A DNA stretch of 64,000 nt, taken from Nothophaeocryptopus gaeumannii (lineage: Eukaryota > Ascomycota > Dothideomycetes > Mycosphaerellales > Mycosphaerellaceae). The stretch is from NCBI GenBank assembly GCA_031771865.1, contig JASISA010000041.1, positions 310,001 to 374,000 of the forward strand. Direction: 5' to 3'. Within the stretch, counting starts at the first letter, position 1. Each line of letters starts with the position of its first letter. Shown here piece by piece: positions 1 to 11,717 of this stretch. The notes below the pieces were generated by a model. It did not search any database and was not told the DNA's origin. It saw only the letters and a list, made by a program, of their open reading frames with translations. The position numbers and the translations under genes are program-made.

Positions 1-743
1 ACGTCGTTCGAAGTTAATAGCATCTTCCTATCTAGCCTCGCGTAGCGCCGTTAGTCCCTTCAGGAGCCTAGTGCAATTTGAAGGAATTAAGTCACCGCTG
101 CGGTAGGATCGGCTTACTAGGGTAAGGGGAGTCTCGAGCGTCGGTTAGCTCTGCAGTTTCGAGACATGTTTACCTGCAAGCATCAAAGTCACATCTGCCC
201 TGCAGGTGGGAAGGCTTCAGGACTGCCAAAGGAGAATCAGACCTCATGGTTAGATGCATCATTGCGATCGACTGTTTGGTAGTACACGAGAGGTGGGTTC
301 CCCTCGCAGTGGACCTCTAGATTGTTACCTCTACACTTCTCAACCATCTTTGAGGGGCATCAGCCAAACCTTGCTTTTTGCTTTCTCATCGCTCACCAAT
401 CAGGAGAACCTCTGGCAGTCTATCAGAGGGAGCGGCATTTGTATAGCGAGGGGATCATTGCAGATAGCCCTCTGCCAGACGACTGCCGCACGACTTCGTT
501 CTTGTCATAGGGTTGAAAGGCTACTGAAGTCCGAGATGAGGGCGCGTACTGGGAACCAGCCCTGCAGTGATTCAACTTACAAAGCAGTACGGCTGCTCTC
601 GGGACTGAAAATAGTTCCCAGCTCAAAGCACAAAGTAGGAGCATCGCGACAGGTCAGCGTTTCAGACCGTAATCGCACCGCAAGCCACGGCCAACCGGGG
701 AAGGAGTTGGAAGCATTCCTGCGGAGCGCGAAGTAGACTTGAT
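1..743. other. no supported gene
   Basis: I see no convincing gene here. The longest plus-strand open frame (254-736, 160 codons) has no recognisable motif, and overlapping frames on both strands are equally open. The last part is presumably the promoter of the dehydrogenase that starts at 744. Confidence 0.4.
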
Positions 744-1809
744 ATGGCTCCTCAAGTTCTCGAATCATCTGCAATCTTCTCGGTGTCGCACATTACGTGT
801 GTCTTGACTGGTGGCGGTTCCGGAATAGGCTTGATGATCTTGCAGACACTCATTGCCAATGGCGTTCGGCGTGTATATGTTGTCGACAAGAGAAGAGAAG
901 CGTTGGAGACAGCCTTGAGACTATATGGCAATGGACCGGGAGAGATGAAAATGTGTGCTCCCAGTGGCCTGCGTTTAATCTATGTTTCTACCAGCATCGC
1001 TGACTGTTGTGTAGATTGGCCGCAGATATCAGTAATAAGCAAGAGATACTGAACCTTGCAGCTCATATCGCTGAGCAAGAGGAAGATGGCATACATCTCC
1101 TCATCAACAACGCAGGTGTCGCGCTCGATCACTCAACACGCTTCAACGAGCTATATGCCCCTTTTGATCCATCTTCCGCCGCAGCAATCTCGGCTCATTT
1201 CTTAAGGTCTGAGCCATCAGACTGGAGCGCATCATTCAGTACGAACGTGATGGGAGGATTCTTCATGAGCATGGCATTTCTACCGCTCTTGGATCGCGGT
1301 ATCGAGAGGAGCGGAGTCGAGGGGTATACTTCCAGTATCATCAACATCTCGAGCAATGCCGCATTCCTGAAAGACAGTTGCCGAGGCTACATTTCTTACG
1401 CAGCAAGCAAAGCAGGCACAGTGCACCTGAGCCGTATGCTGGCAACACTCTTCAAAGACACTCGAGTGAGAGTGAACCAGATAGCACCAGGAACTTTCCC
1501 GACTATGGTAAGCTCGCTTAGTGTCATGGCACCAGGTGCTAATAGTGTACGGTGTAGATGACGACAGGTTCATCAGGTCCGGATCTGAAGTCTACCATGA
1601 ATCGACCAGTGAGTAACGCTGCAGGTATGGGTCTCTTGACGTTGAAGACGATTGTTCTGCTGACGTTTGTCTACCAAGGACGTCCGGGCGAAGAATCAGA
1701 TATCGGAGCCTCAGTGTTACTGCTCGCGGGAATTGGAGGGACCTATTACAATCACCAGATACTGTTTCCTGATGGAGGAGAGACTCTCATATCGCCTGCT
1801 GCCATCTGA
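744..1809 (+). CDS. short-chain dehydrogenase/reductase (SDR)
   Basis: NAD(P)-dependent oxidoreductase of the classical SDR superfamily; the substrate cannot be told. Model: exons 744-952, 1015-1507, 1558-1624 and 1679-1809, introns of 62, 50 and 54 nt, about 299 residues. The Rossmann glycine motif TGGGSGIG lies near residue 28, followed by LLINNAGVALD (the NNAG motif), a SIINISSNAA strand with the catalytic Ser, and YAASKAGTVHL with the YxxxK pair. The tail FPDGGETLISPAAI has the usual SDR ending. Intron 1 uses a slightly unusual GTGTGC donor, chosen because it gives the in-frame junction into LAADISNKQEI. Intron 3 starts at GTATGG (1625); a donor at 1609 would shift the frame. The family is clear; the exon edges are inferred. 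Confidence 0.85.
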
Positions 1810-3871
1810 AGGTCGCCGTCTCTTAAAGGGTAGGCTTCGCACAGGATCGATCCGAACTCGCGTGAGTCAAGCTGGATCGTTACAGTAGCCAGACGAATGC
1901 TCTGGCGAGTATTCAAATAATGTTGTCATAGGACAGCATCTGCGTCAATCGAATGTTTTAGTAGTCATTTGCGAACACGTCTATGGGTCTTACAGGTCTA
2001 CTGATCTGTCGTGAGGATAATCTCGTGCTCTGTCTTTCTTCCGTGCGAGCCATGATGTATCGTCCTAGAGCCTGGTAGTAAACGCCACTCGTAGACAAAA
2101 CGCGATAGCAGACATACGACTGGAGTCAAGCCAGCATTATCTATGGACTACCTGGAAAGCAACGAGTCAAAGACGTAGAGCAAGACGAAGCAGGCCTCGA
2201 GATGTCTTTCCAGCCACCAACCACGAAAGCCCTTGCACGAGTGTCCGATAAGTCCTGAGTCATGCTGTCATCGTCTTTCCATGGATAGGCAAGAGAAGAA
2301 ATGGCGCAGCAACACTTTCAAACCCCAATGTTTAACAAAATATTGCTGAATGGCAGACAAGACGGCTCGAAGCTTGCTGTCGCGTGGGAGAGCACTTCAG
2401 CAGAAGGGGGTAGATTGGGAAAAAGGCCAACTGAAGAGATTCACTTCCTGGATGGGTCAGAAGTGCTGTTATCCATATACCCGCTGCTGAGCCAGCCCAG
2501 CCTCAATGCGAGTTCCGAACATCAGACCAGCAACTCAACAGCTTGGTGTCGGTTGGAAGGTGAGCTCCGAGAGAACCACCCTCAAATCGAGCTACATTCA
2601 ATGTATAGCGCTGCCAGCACGATGCGTCGATACAGTAGTATGGTCTATCCGGCAGAATCGATACTCCTGCATGCACATACCGCTGCACGAAACAGCCTGT
2701 CTGCTCTTATGTACCCTTTTTTTCTTCATCGGCCACCCCAAGTGCTTATGAAAGATTCATGTGAAGTCGGCATTGATGAAGTGCTTGCTATTCATCGTAT
2801 TTCCCAAGGATTACTGTACACTAGTCTCGCATGGACTTGGCATATGTATATATTGCACTGCTCTGTGTCCGCCCAAGACACCCTCACTAGCTGGTGACAC
2901 ACCTACGACAGCAAGCACCAATGTATCACGATATCTATGTCAGAGATCGGTGATACGATGATACAGATACTTCCTGGGAGAATTTGCAGGACCTGATGCT
3001 GCGAACTAGTGTCTCGAGCGACTACACGACTTGAACTCGTCGAGTGGGATATGGAGATTGCTACATCAGATGCCCTTGACCATTCCATTGCCACACGATG
3101 CTGCCGTTCAAAAGCTCGACACGCGCCGACATGGAGGTTTCTTTTTGCACCAATTTGGCCATCTTCAACGCCGACGCTTCCATCGTCACCGCCGACGACG
3201 CCTCTATCTAAATCTCCGAGAGACTGCATGAACTCAGAGCATACTCGTGCCGAGATGCAGTACCTCAAGCAACTGCAATGGAACTCGCCACAATCTCTGC
3301 ATATGTCAGCTGTGAGGACATGACAACAAGAATGAGCATGAGCCGACTTCAAATGAAGCAACACTGGACGGCATGACTACCGATTGTGCTACATGCAACT
3401 TCATCCTCATTCCTGCATCCTGACACCAATCCAATCATCCCTGGCCCTGATACTAGCAATCGAGCGCTTGCATGAGCTTCAGCTGCGGTCAAATCAGCAC
3501 TTCAAAGATCTGGCCGGTATTTATGTAGGACACGAGAAAGTTCGACCATCGCATTCTCATCACGCCGACGAGTTAGATTTACTACCCACGATCATTGAAG
3601 CTCATTTCAGCTTGAAACATTGCAATACATAAGAGCGACTTGGTGGACATCAGAAAAATAGGAGCCGTACTTGTCCAACATGGAAACAGGCTCGGATTGG
3701 ACAGCAACGTGGTCAGCTAAATGTGGACGGCCTCTCTATTGTGCTTCAGCGAGCTAGGAAGGAAGTCCCAAGGTTTGTTTAGCACCGGCTCTGCAGAACA
3801 GCTGAGCACTCGACTGGACTCAAAAGGGAGCCATGTCTCTAGTTTTGAATCAACCCGCCATTACGCTCTTG
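1810..3871. other. about 2 kb without a supported gene
   Basis: Several open frames overlap on both strands (for example 2301-2897 plus, 198 codons; 2903-3364 minus, 153 codons). None has a recognisable domain, signal peptide or plausible splice structure, and opposite frames are equally open. I treat it as intergenic, possibly with diverged relics. Confidence 0.4.
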
Positions 3872-5701
3872 TCATCTGTGTCGCAATCTCCATTCTCTGT
3901 GTAAGTGTATACTGTGTCCGGTCAACCAACACACTTCGGAGTGTGCGTGGAGGTTCCAGAACTCCTTCAGATGAGTCTTGATTACTTGAGCAGGCATAAC
4001 ATAGACGTCGGTCGCCATCAGTCCTGGAGTATTTCTCTTTACTCCTGCGCTGATCAAGCCAACAAGCTCTCCGTTCGTGTCAACAACTGCGCCTCCAGAA
4101 TCCCCTCGGGCAGCGAAGCAAAGGCCATCTGTCAAAGGTTCGACAGAGACTTCGTAAGTTGTGAGCTTTTGGCCGTCAACATTTTGGGTGAACAGCTGAC
4201 CTTTCAGAGCGTCCGTTCGACCAAAGGAAATATCTGTAGAACGTCCAACGTCCATCACAACTTGATGCTTCTGAAGCTCGCCCCAAGCATGAGTGGTTTG
4301 ATCGCATCGGAACTAGTCGAAGCCAACAGGATACCTCTTCGGTAAGTGGTAGAATAGCATGAGAGTGCCGCGGCATCTCGGGTACACTTTGAAGTTCATT
4401 TCGATCAGTGCATAGTCAAGCAAGACGCCACTCTGGTGCAACTCTTCTGCAGGAGGCCACGAGGGCAGAACGTGATCGTAATATTCGATTTTGAGACCAG
4501 AAGCAAGCCACAGTCTGCCAATAGCTTCCTCGCCGATTGGATAGTCGAAAGCATATAATGTGTCTTTCTCGATTTGCTACTCGATTTTGTCGCGAGACCA
4601 TCGTTCACTGCTAAACTGCGCTCGCTCGGCAGCGCTCAGCGATGATTATTGAGTGTCTCTCTCGGTGGGATGGCTGTCGATCTGTGCTAGGAGGCGCCGA
4701 CAGTCTTTGATTCTATTGGTGCGTGTGTAGAATATGTTCTCGTGATCGGTCTGACTAAGGTGAGCGATTTCGACATCGCGCTGTTCAGGATAGACCGCCT
4801 CTTTTCTAATATCGTGTGTCCCGCACATAACGTGAGAGCTTGTCAAGCCGAACATGCGAAGCTGAGGAGGTTCCTGATCGTCGAGAATTTACGCACCATC
4901 TTTTTTCAGCAGGACGAAGAAGCCCAGAGTCCCTTTGGAATACTCACCCCGGCCTTGGAAAACCATGATCGATGCTCCAGAAAGGCTGTCATGCTTGTCC
5001 GCCCTGCTCTGTAGCATCTCCTCTCGAAAGCGCTCTGGCAAGCGAGTGGATCTGGCCCTCGGTGCGTTGGTCCCTTGACGGCGATTGAGAAGTGATGCCG
5101 GGATAGGATCTGTCACTTCCGAATCGGACTCGACATCCTCTTCCGCCGCTTGCCTGAGCTTTCTTGGCTGTATTGAAGTGTGATCACCGAGCAATGTGAA
5201 ATTATTGCAAAAGTGCCGTATGACGGGGTCGTCCACGCGTAGAATGTTCGCAAAGTGCATTGGATCCGTGAAGTGCTCAGGGATAAGACCGCGAAGTGTG
5301 CCATTGACCTCATGTGACTTGTGCAGGTCTTCCGGGGCCGTTGATATCCTGAACAAGAAAGGAGTCAAAGGGGGATGTTCCAATCCAGAGTTCCGCGCTG
5401 CGCTTGTCAAGGCTCTGCAGACAGAGGCGCTCGCACCAATGCCTCTTTTGGACATCTCTTCGGCGAAGGCTCCTTCCAGACTTGCGGCTGGGGGTACTCG
5501 CGGATGACTGACATCTTGCAATTGTAGCAGCTCGCTTGAGTCGCACAAATGTAGTGAATACTGGAGATCTATGGTAGACTCGTACGGTGGCTGCTAGGAT
5601 GGCACTTGCATTACGCCTGCTGTATGGTTCTGGCGAAAGGGTGCCGGAATATTCGCGGTAGTGCAGACTTTGGCCTGAGGTTGAGTCGATGAGTCTTGCA
5701 T
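3872..5701 (-). pseudogene. trypsin-like (S1) serine protease relic with five in-frame stops
   Basis: One minus-strand frame runs 610 codons from an ATG at 5701 to a stop at 3872 and is broken only by five stop codons: TAG 5594-5596, TAA 4889-4891, TAA 4646-4648, TAG 4577-4579 and TAG 4313-4315. The second half looks like a chymotrypsin-fold protease: GLTSSHVM with a candidate catalytic His (residue about 290), GVLLDYALIEM with a candidate Asp (about 429) and RGDSGGAVVDTNGELVG with the catalytic Ser (about 535). The first half, about 270 residues, has no recognised domain. All five stops can be read as CAA/CAG changed to TAA/TAG, the CpA-to-TpA change RIP makes. Introns are an unlikely explanation because the same frame continues on both sides of every stop. 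Fungal relatives are usually intracellular, and no signal peptide is visible. Confidence 0.7.
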
Positions 5702-5974
5702 CTTCGCGAATTCTGTGTTGGGAGAGTCGTGTTGTTGTTGGGTAAGTAGTACTTGAAGTGTGTGGTGAAGGTCAGAGAAAGCGTAAGAACTGAGGCGGAA
5801 GCATACCTTTCCACGGCCAACAATGATGCTTTGAAGAGTATGAGGTATGTGGTATGTGGTAGCGCAGGTCGCTGGAGAGACTTTGCAGGCGCCATGTCTG
5901 TTGCGTTTGAGAAAGGGAGACAGGGCAGAAGTGGTGTGTTGATGACTCAGCAATCTTGGCAACGTCTGACGGAC

Positions 5975-6412
5975 TTACGCCGCTTCTGACCTCCTCTTCA
6001 AATACTCCGCCAGCGCCACATTGTCCAAATACTCCCTCAACTCCGCCACCCTCCCCTCCCTCTCCCCATCCCCCTCAATCTTGAAACAAATCACCGCCTC
6101 ATTTTCGTAACCCAATCCCTTCTCATCAACAGCCCTTCCCTTCACCTCCGCAACTACCCTGTCCCCCTCGGCCACAATACTCGTCGCTTTCAATTCATAC
6201 TCGGCGAAGCTTCCAACCATCGCTTTCGCGCCTTCCAGTCGAGCTGCGGCCGGCATTGAGCCGCCATATGGAACTTGAGGGGGTCTGCCCATGACCCAGT
6301 AAGTGGCGCCGGGGGTAAAGAGAGACGCGAGAGTAGTGAAGTCACGTTTATCGAAGGCGGAGAGGTAGGTTTGGACGACGCGGCGGGAGGTTTCTGTTTG
6401 GGAGGCCATCAT
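5975..6412 (-). CDS. SnoaL-like / NTF2-fold small protein
   Basis: Single-exon protein of 145 residues with the size and pattern of a SnoaL-like (NTF2 superfamily) domain. An N-terminal helix pair (VVQTYLSAFDKRDFTTLASL) is followed by FTPGATYWVMG and a beta-rich half ending in AELREYLDNVALAEYLKRR. The family includes polyketide cyclases and small isomerases, but many members have unknown roles, so no reaction is assigned. There is no signal peptide or membrane segment. It lies between the protease relic and the potassium transporter on the same strand, with no sign of co-regulation. Confidence 0.8.
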   Translation of the reverse strand: MMASQTETSRRVVQTYLSAFDKRDFTTLASLFTPGATYWVMGRPPQVPYGGSMPAAARLEGAKAMVGSFAEYELKATSIVAEGDRVVAEVKGRAVDEKGLGYENEAVICFKIEGDGEREGRVAELREYLDNVALAEYLKRRSEAA

Positions 6413-6874
6413 GTTCGGATTGACAGATGTTGATTGAATCTCGCTGTTTAGAAGCTATCGTAGGCTTGGATGTTGTGAAAGACAGTCATGTTCTTGGTGG
6501 CCTGGCCCTTGTCTTATGTGCGAATGGCTTTTGGCGACGACTGTACAGTTTCGTGCATCGGAGACTTTCTTTGGGGAGCGAAGGATGCAAGCTTGATTGC
6601 CCTTGGCTTCTTTGGGTGAGTCGTCACCCGAAGCGGACCATGGTTCTTGTACATTCCGGAGCCTAGACCACTACGAGGTTCAATCAGCAATATGAATCAT
6701 GACCTGAGTGAGGAGGACGTTTTGCGAAAAGATCAAAAGCTAGAAAGTAGTGACACGCATTGAAGTAATGCCTACTTTTCGGATTGCATTCTTCCAGCAG
6801 CTTCACTTCTCGCCTCGTGCTTCTAGCAGTCCCCATATCAACAAAACCACAGCAATCCTTCTCTATCAGCCACC
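6413..6874. other. intergenic, no gene seen
   Basis: The gap holds the promoter side of the SnoaL-like gene and the 3' flank of the transporter. Short open frames here are not supported by any motif. Confidence 0.4.
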
Positions 6875-9400
6875 TCACACATCCATCACAAACCCAATCT
6901 CCACAAGACGATCCGTCGGCACCTTCAAATTCGCCATCTTGTTGCGCGTATTCTCCCTCGCAAACAGAAAAATCTTAAGAAGCACCAACCTCCACCACTT
7001 CGTCTTGGGCGCCACATGCAACTCCTCTTTGCCAATAATATACAGCACACGATGCTCAAAAGCCTCCTGCAACCTCTGCAGGCTCTTGGGAATCGCTTCG
7101 CCGTCTTGACCGATTGAGACTTCCGAAGCTCGTGGGTCGTTGGCAGAAAGTTTCTTCTTCTCGATATCGGCCGATTCGCGAGACCCTTCGGCGGAAGAAT
7201 CCTTGTCTTTAAGATCGCCGCCGTGTTCGAGGATGATGTGGTCGCGGATACGAGTGTAGATCAGAGAAGCGAGATCGTGGGTGACGACTTCATCCATGTA
7301 GCCGTAGCGAGCGAGGACACGGTAGCAGTCGGGGATATGCTCGATTTTCTTGACCACGTAGCGTTCGGCTATGTCTACTGTCGGGGTTTCGAGAGGTCGA
7401 AGGTGGAAGAAGACTGTGACTTGTGGCTTTGAGACGAGTTTCTGGATGAACTGGCTGAAGATGAGAGGGGACTTCTCGCCGCCTTTGTCAAAGAAGATGC
7501 CGAATCCTTTGGTGACGGAGAGAGGCTCGCCGGATGGGTTGCCGGAGCTTGGTGCTAGGCGGAGATTGCCTTCGTCATCTTTTTTGATGTAGTGCGCGAG
7601 TGGCATGCGATCGAGACGTTCGGCACGCCATTGCTGCTCCTTGCCGAAACGCCAGAGGATGAAGATACCAGCTAGAACAGAGGCCAAAGTAATCGTAAAC
7701 CACGCTCCATTTGGCACCTTGGTCAAAGCCGAAGATAGGAAGGCGCCGTCCATGCAGGAGAAGACGAGCCAAGGCAAGACCACCATCCAAGGTCGGAATT
7801 TCCATACCAGCAGCGCGGTGAGAGTGGCCATCTGGGTGTCGAAGAACGTGACGAACATGACGCAGACACCATACGCTTGTCCCAGAGAGGTGGTGTTGCG
7901 GAAGACGGCCGTGATGACGACCGTGCCAATGCAAAGCAGGTAGTTGACAAGCGGCACATAGAGCTGATTGTGGTATGTCTTCGAAGTGTGGGTGACCTGA
8001 ATCTGCGGAAAGTACGACAGCTTGACGATTTGCGCAAGTAGCTGGAATGTCGCAGTGATGATGGCCTGCGAAGCCACAATAGCAGCCAGGATAGCAATGA
8101 CTATGCTCAGGATCAGGCATCCTGGCGGAGCAGTGTTGAAGACTGGATACGTATAGGCCTCCGGATGCACCGCGAGATAGGCGGCTTGACCGATGTAGGT
8201 CAAGAGGAGGCATGGCAGACACCATCCTAGCCAGGAGATCTGAATTGCTCGCATGCTGAAAGCTCCAAGATCGGCGAAGAGTGCCTCCACACCGGTGAAA
8301 GCAAGCAGAACACCTCCTAAATCACGCCAGCCTGATTCGCCATGACGAATCAAATAGTCGAAGGCCTCGCCTGGATTGAAGGCCTTGAAGACTCCCGCAT
8401 CATAGTGGACAAGGTTGTAGATGCCAAAGGAAGCCAGAAGACCAAGCCAAAAGATGATGACTGGTGCGAAACACACACCAATCTTCGTGGTTCCAAAAGG
8501 CTGAATGACAAATAGGAGAATCAGAATACCGCATGTAGCTCCCACTACAGCGCCATTACTGATGTTCGGAACGACGACATTCAGTCCTTGCACGGCACCC
8601 AGGACAGACTGCGCCGGCGTGAGAACTCCATCAGACATTACCATGGATACTGCGTAGACTCCCATGATTTTCAGGACAGCCTTTAGAAATTTGCTCTTCT
8701 CGATGGTCTGGCGAACTTTCAAGTTTCCGGTGTGCATCTCGTTGGTCTGGTAGCGCTCCATCCTGACCATTGGCTCCTCACGAACATCGCGGTTCGTAAT
8801 GTTTGCATATCGAGAGAGAAGGGAGTAGCAACTGAAGGTACCGCCTTCTCCTTCATTGTCGGCATTGAGGATGATGAAAACATACTTGATTGTGACCTGG
8901 TTATATGCTATATCAGGTTTAAAGGGCACCTATACAACATGTAAATGAACATACCATCATTATGAGGGACCAGATGATGAGCGACAACACGCCGATCACA
9001 TCGTTACGGGATGGCGGAGAAGTGAAGGTTCCCGAGAACACGTATAGGGGGGATGTTCCAATATCGCCGTAGATGACACCGATGGATTGATATGCCAGGA
9101 AGAACAGCTGGAGGCCTTCGAATGTCTGCTTCGACTTGATGTCTCCTGGGTGTCTGACTCCAGCTTCGCCATCTTCGTCATTTGTTTTGGTTCGCCTTAG
9201 GAATGACGGGGTAATGGAACCTCGGCGTCTGCTGGTGGAAACAGCACGACCAAAGATCTGTCGTTGTCGGTACATCTCCCTTCCTCACAAAATGGTGTAC
9301 TTACAATTCCATAATTGGCATCATTGCCTGATGCAGATGCCTCGTGTGAGCGAGTAGGATGAATTTGATCTTCATCAAACTGAATAGCTGTTGGTGCCAT
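6875..9400 (-). CDS. HAK/KUP-family high-affinity potassium transporter
   Basis: Plasma-membrane K+ uptake transporter of the KUP/HAK/KT family, like fungal HAK1 (probably H+-coupled, from family knowledge). Three exons: 9400-9305, 9257-8955 and 8896-6875, introns of 47 and 58 nt, both phase 0, about 806 residues. The first membrane segment carries SIGVIYGDIGTSPLYV, the family signature. It is followed by IKYVFIILNADNEGEGGTFS, also highly conserved in HAK proteins. About twelve hydrophobic segments follow, then a long hydrophilic C-terminal domain typical of the family. The start ATG at 9400 gives a soluble N-terminus of about 60 residues with a basic RRRGS-type stretch. A CACGTG hexamer lies about 365 bp upstream (9766-9771). 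Nothing appears broken. Confidence 0.93.
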
Positions 9401-9839
9401 AATGGCGAACGTAAACTATCGAGCCTTGCCGATGCAGACCCGCGGAAGCCCGTGTTATTCAACCGGCTTCAGAAGGAACGTGAGGCTGTTGGACGTAGCA
9501 ATCATCTGGAGAGGAAGATAGACGTGAAAAGGTCTCGCGGTGGTTGCCGTCGTCGCTGTTGTCTTCAATCTGAGGAAGGTTGTTACTGATGACGGTACAG
9601 GCAGCAAGTTGATGAAGAAGCGAAGAAAGCTTGAGCGGGAGCTTGGTTGGCCTCGGTGCTTATCAAGTCGGCGTCAAAACGGTCTAGATCTGCACGTTGC
9701 TGCATCTAGTTAAGGTTTCATTGGTCCGCCACGCGTATGGCCCTGCGAGATGGCGACGTGAGAAGCACGTGGGCAGAGCCTCAACCGGGAGTAAATAAAT
9801 GCCTCACGCCATGTCACTCGCGCCTCCGCTGGAAAATTT
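9401..9839. other. HAK promoter region, no gene
   Basis: About 440 bp between the transporter start and the 3' end of the GH105-type gene. It holds a CACGTG E-box-like hexamer at 9766-9771 and otherwise no clear element. Confidence 0.35.
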
Positions 9840-11147
9840 TCAGCAGAGCCTTTCGACTTCGAGCGCAGCGAGGATAAAAGCGCTGGTCCCGATGAGACTG
9901 TTCAAGACAGTCGGCCTCGAAACGTAGTACTGGAAGTGATCAGCATCATCACATCATTCTCGGTCTGGGCCAGAAAGTCTCACCAAATAATCCACTTTAC
10001 CGCTCAAGCTGGCGACCGAGCTGGTGCCATTCAAGCTTAACGTCTGGTTGTTGTTGTATATGAGGTACTGCTGTACGATACTCTGAAATATTCCGACGCC
10101 GGTAACTTGAGCTTGCAGCTTTAGGTCGTCATCAAGCAGGCCAAGTCTTGATCCTTTGAGCAGAGAGTATGCCGTCATGAGACTTGAGCTGGCCTCGATG
10201 AAGTTTCTCACACCGGCAAAGGTCGCGCCGGGCCGATCGACGACTTGCCAGACGCCATACTTGCCCTCATTTTGCAAGCTGCAATCGCTGGCAGTGAGCT
10301 GTCCGCGCACGAGTTCGTTGTATAGCTGCCTATACCGCTCGAAGAGATCGCTATATTGCGATTGTAAAATTTCAAGACTGTTGACTACGCCCAAGGTGTA
10401 CCATGCTAACGACCGGCCCCAGACGACTGGGCTTGCGCCAGTGGTGGGATTAGCCCAGCTGTGTTTTTTGGTCGCGTCGTAGCCATGGACCAGCAAGCCA
10501 TCAGTCCTTCTGGTAATGTCACGAAGTATGGTGAGCTGCCGAAGCGCGGCTGCTTCGTTTAGATTGTTGGTGTCCGACGCAAAGTCGAAGTGCTTCGACA
10601 AGAGCACGAAGGGAGCATAGCTGAACATGCCGTCCAAATAGCTCAGGTTATGGTATGCTGAGAGGTTCTTGGAGTTGTCATAATACCACAGTCCTCCATT
10701 CTCGTTTCGCTTCTGCTGGATTACCGACTGCTGAAGAGCCTGGATGGCTGGGCGGTAGCGCTCGTCTTTTGTTTCATTGAGTTGGTAGATCATGGCAGAT
10801 CCGATTGACAACCTGTCCAACGGAAGATCAGCATTGACAGTCGCGTTCGACAGGCCGCTGATGGCGCTGGTAGTGCCAATGTACAACCGCCTCTCCCAGT
10901 CCACTTGCTGCTCTGTGTTGTTTGTGAAAGCAATGCTCTCCCGTAGTGCTTGCTGGAAGATGCCGAGCTCAATCTGCCCGGTAGATGCATTGCTCGCGCC
11001 TAGTCCTTGACGGCGATCCAAGTTGCTGTCGAGCATCTTGAAGGCGAGTCCATGTACATTTTGTGGGCATTCTAATCGCTGGGCGTCTGTTGTCCCAGCC
11101 AGGAGAGGAAGCAACCATGCTGCCTGCAAGATGCTTGAAATCTTCAT
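9840..11147 (-). CDS. secreted GH105-type unsaturated uronyl hydrolase
   Basis: Probable family GH105 (YteR/rhiN-like) unsaturated rhamnogalacturonyl hydrolase. Known members remove the unsaturated sugar left by pectate or rhamnogalacturonan lyases, so a role in pectin breakdown is inferred. Two exons, 11147-9984 and 9929-9840, joined by a 54-nt phase-0 intron, about 417 residues. I chose the Met at 11147 rather than 11174 because MKISSILQAAWLLPLLAG followed by TTDA is a good signal peptide. Motifs: GGLWYYDNS, SYLDGMFSYAPF (the WLDG-type active-site region), VVWGRSLAWYTLG (the WGR-W substrate region) and a C-terminal SGKVDYL joined to YYVSRPTVLNSLIGTSAFIL. Ignoring the last intron truncates the protein by about 20 conserved residues. 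Several N-glycosylation sequons fit secretion. Confidence 0.85.
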
Positions 11148-11717
11148 AACTGTTGGACTTCTAGAGTGGTCCAAAGGGATGTCGCGGAAGAAGTACCTTC
11201 CAGATTACTCTGGTGCGGCTGAGGTTCTTATACCATATCGAATGCGTTAATTGCCGTAGTTCGAATTCGTCCTTTGGCCCCGGGGATGGATCGGATTCCG
11301 TGAAAAGATTGAGCGTGTCTCTATTCCAAATTTGACGCAATGCACATGTCCGAAATGATGCAAACAATCAATCGATACCCATTCCATGCGAACGCAAAGC
11401 CCGCGATGTTGCTGTGATGTTCAAAAAGAAAGGTGCGACAAAACGCAATTTCGAGCCGGGCCCTTCCGGCTACCTAGCGAGGGGAGTAGTATTATATATA
11501 GACGCCACACTGGCAACACTGGGTAGGGCAACTTGAACAAGAGTTTGATGACACTCGACGTCTCGGCCCACCATCCTTGCTCCTTCTCAACCTCATCCTT
11601 GGCATCCACTACTTCGCCATCACCATCAGCCTCACAAGAAACACACCAGCATTTACCGCATTCGGACCAATTCAATAAACATGCTCAATTCCGGTCTCCA
11701 TACGATGACGGTGGTGA
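11148..11717. other. GH105 promoter and Fox2 3' flank
   Basis: About 570 bp without a supported gene. A TATATATA-like stretch lies near 11495, too far from the GH105 start (about 345 bp) to be assigned with confidence unless the 5' UTR is long. Confidence 0.35.

Noticed and set aside
254..736. 160-codon open frame on the plus strand near the window start
   Set aside because: No motif, overlapping frames on both strands are similarly open, and residue composition looks random.
2301..2897. 198-codon open frame as a possible gene
   Set aside because: No domain, no signal peptide, no intron signals that extend it; insufficient support.
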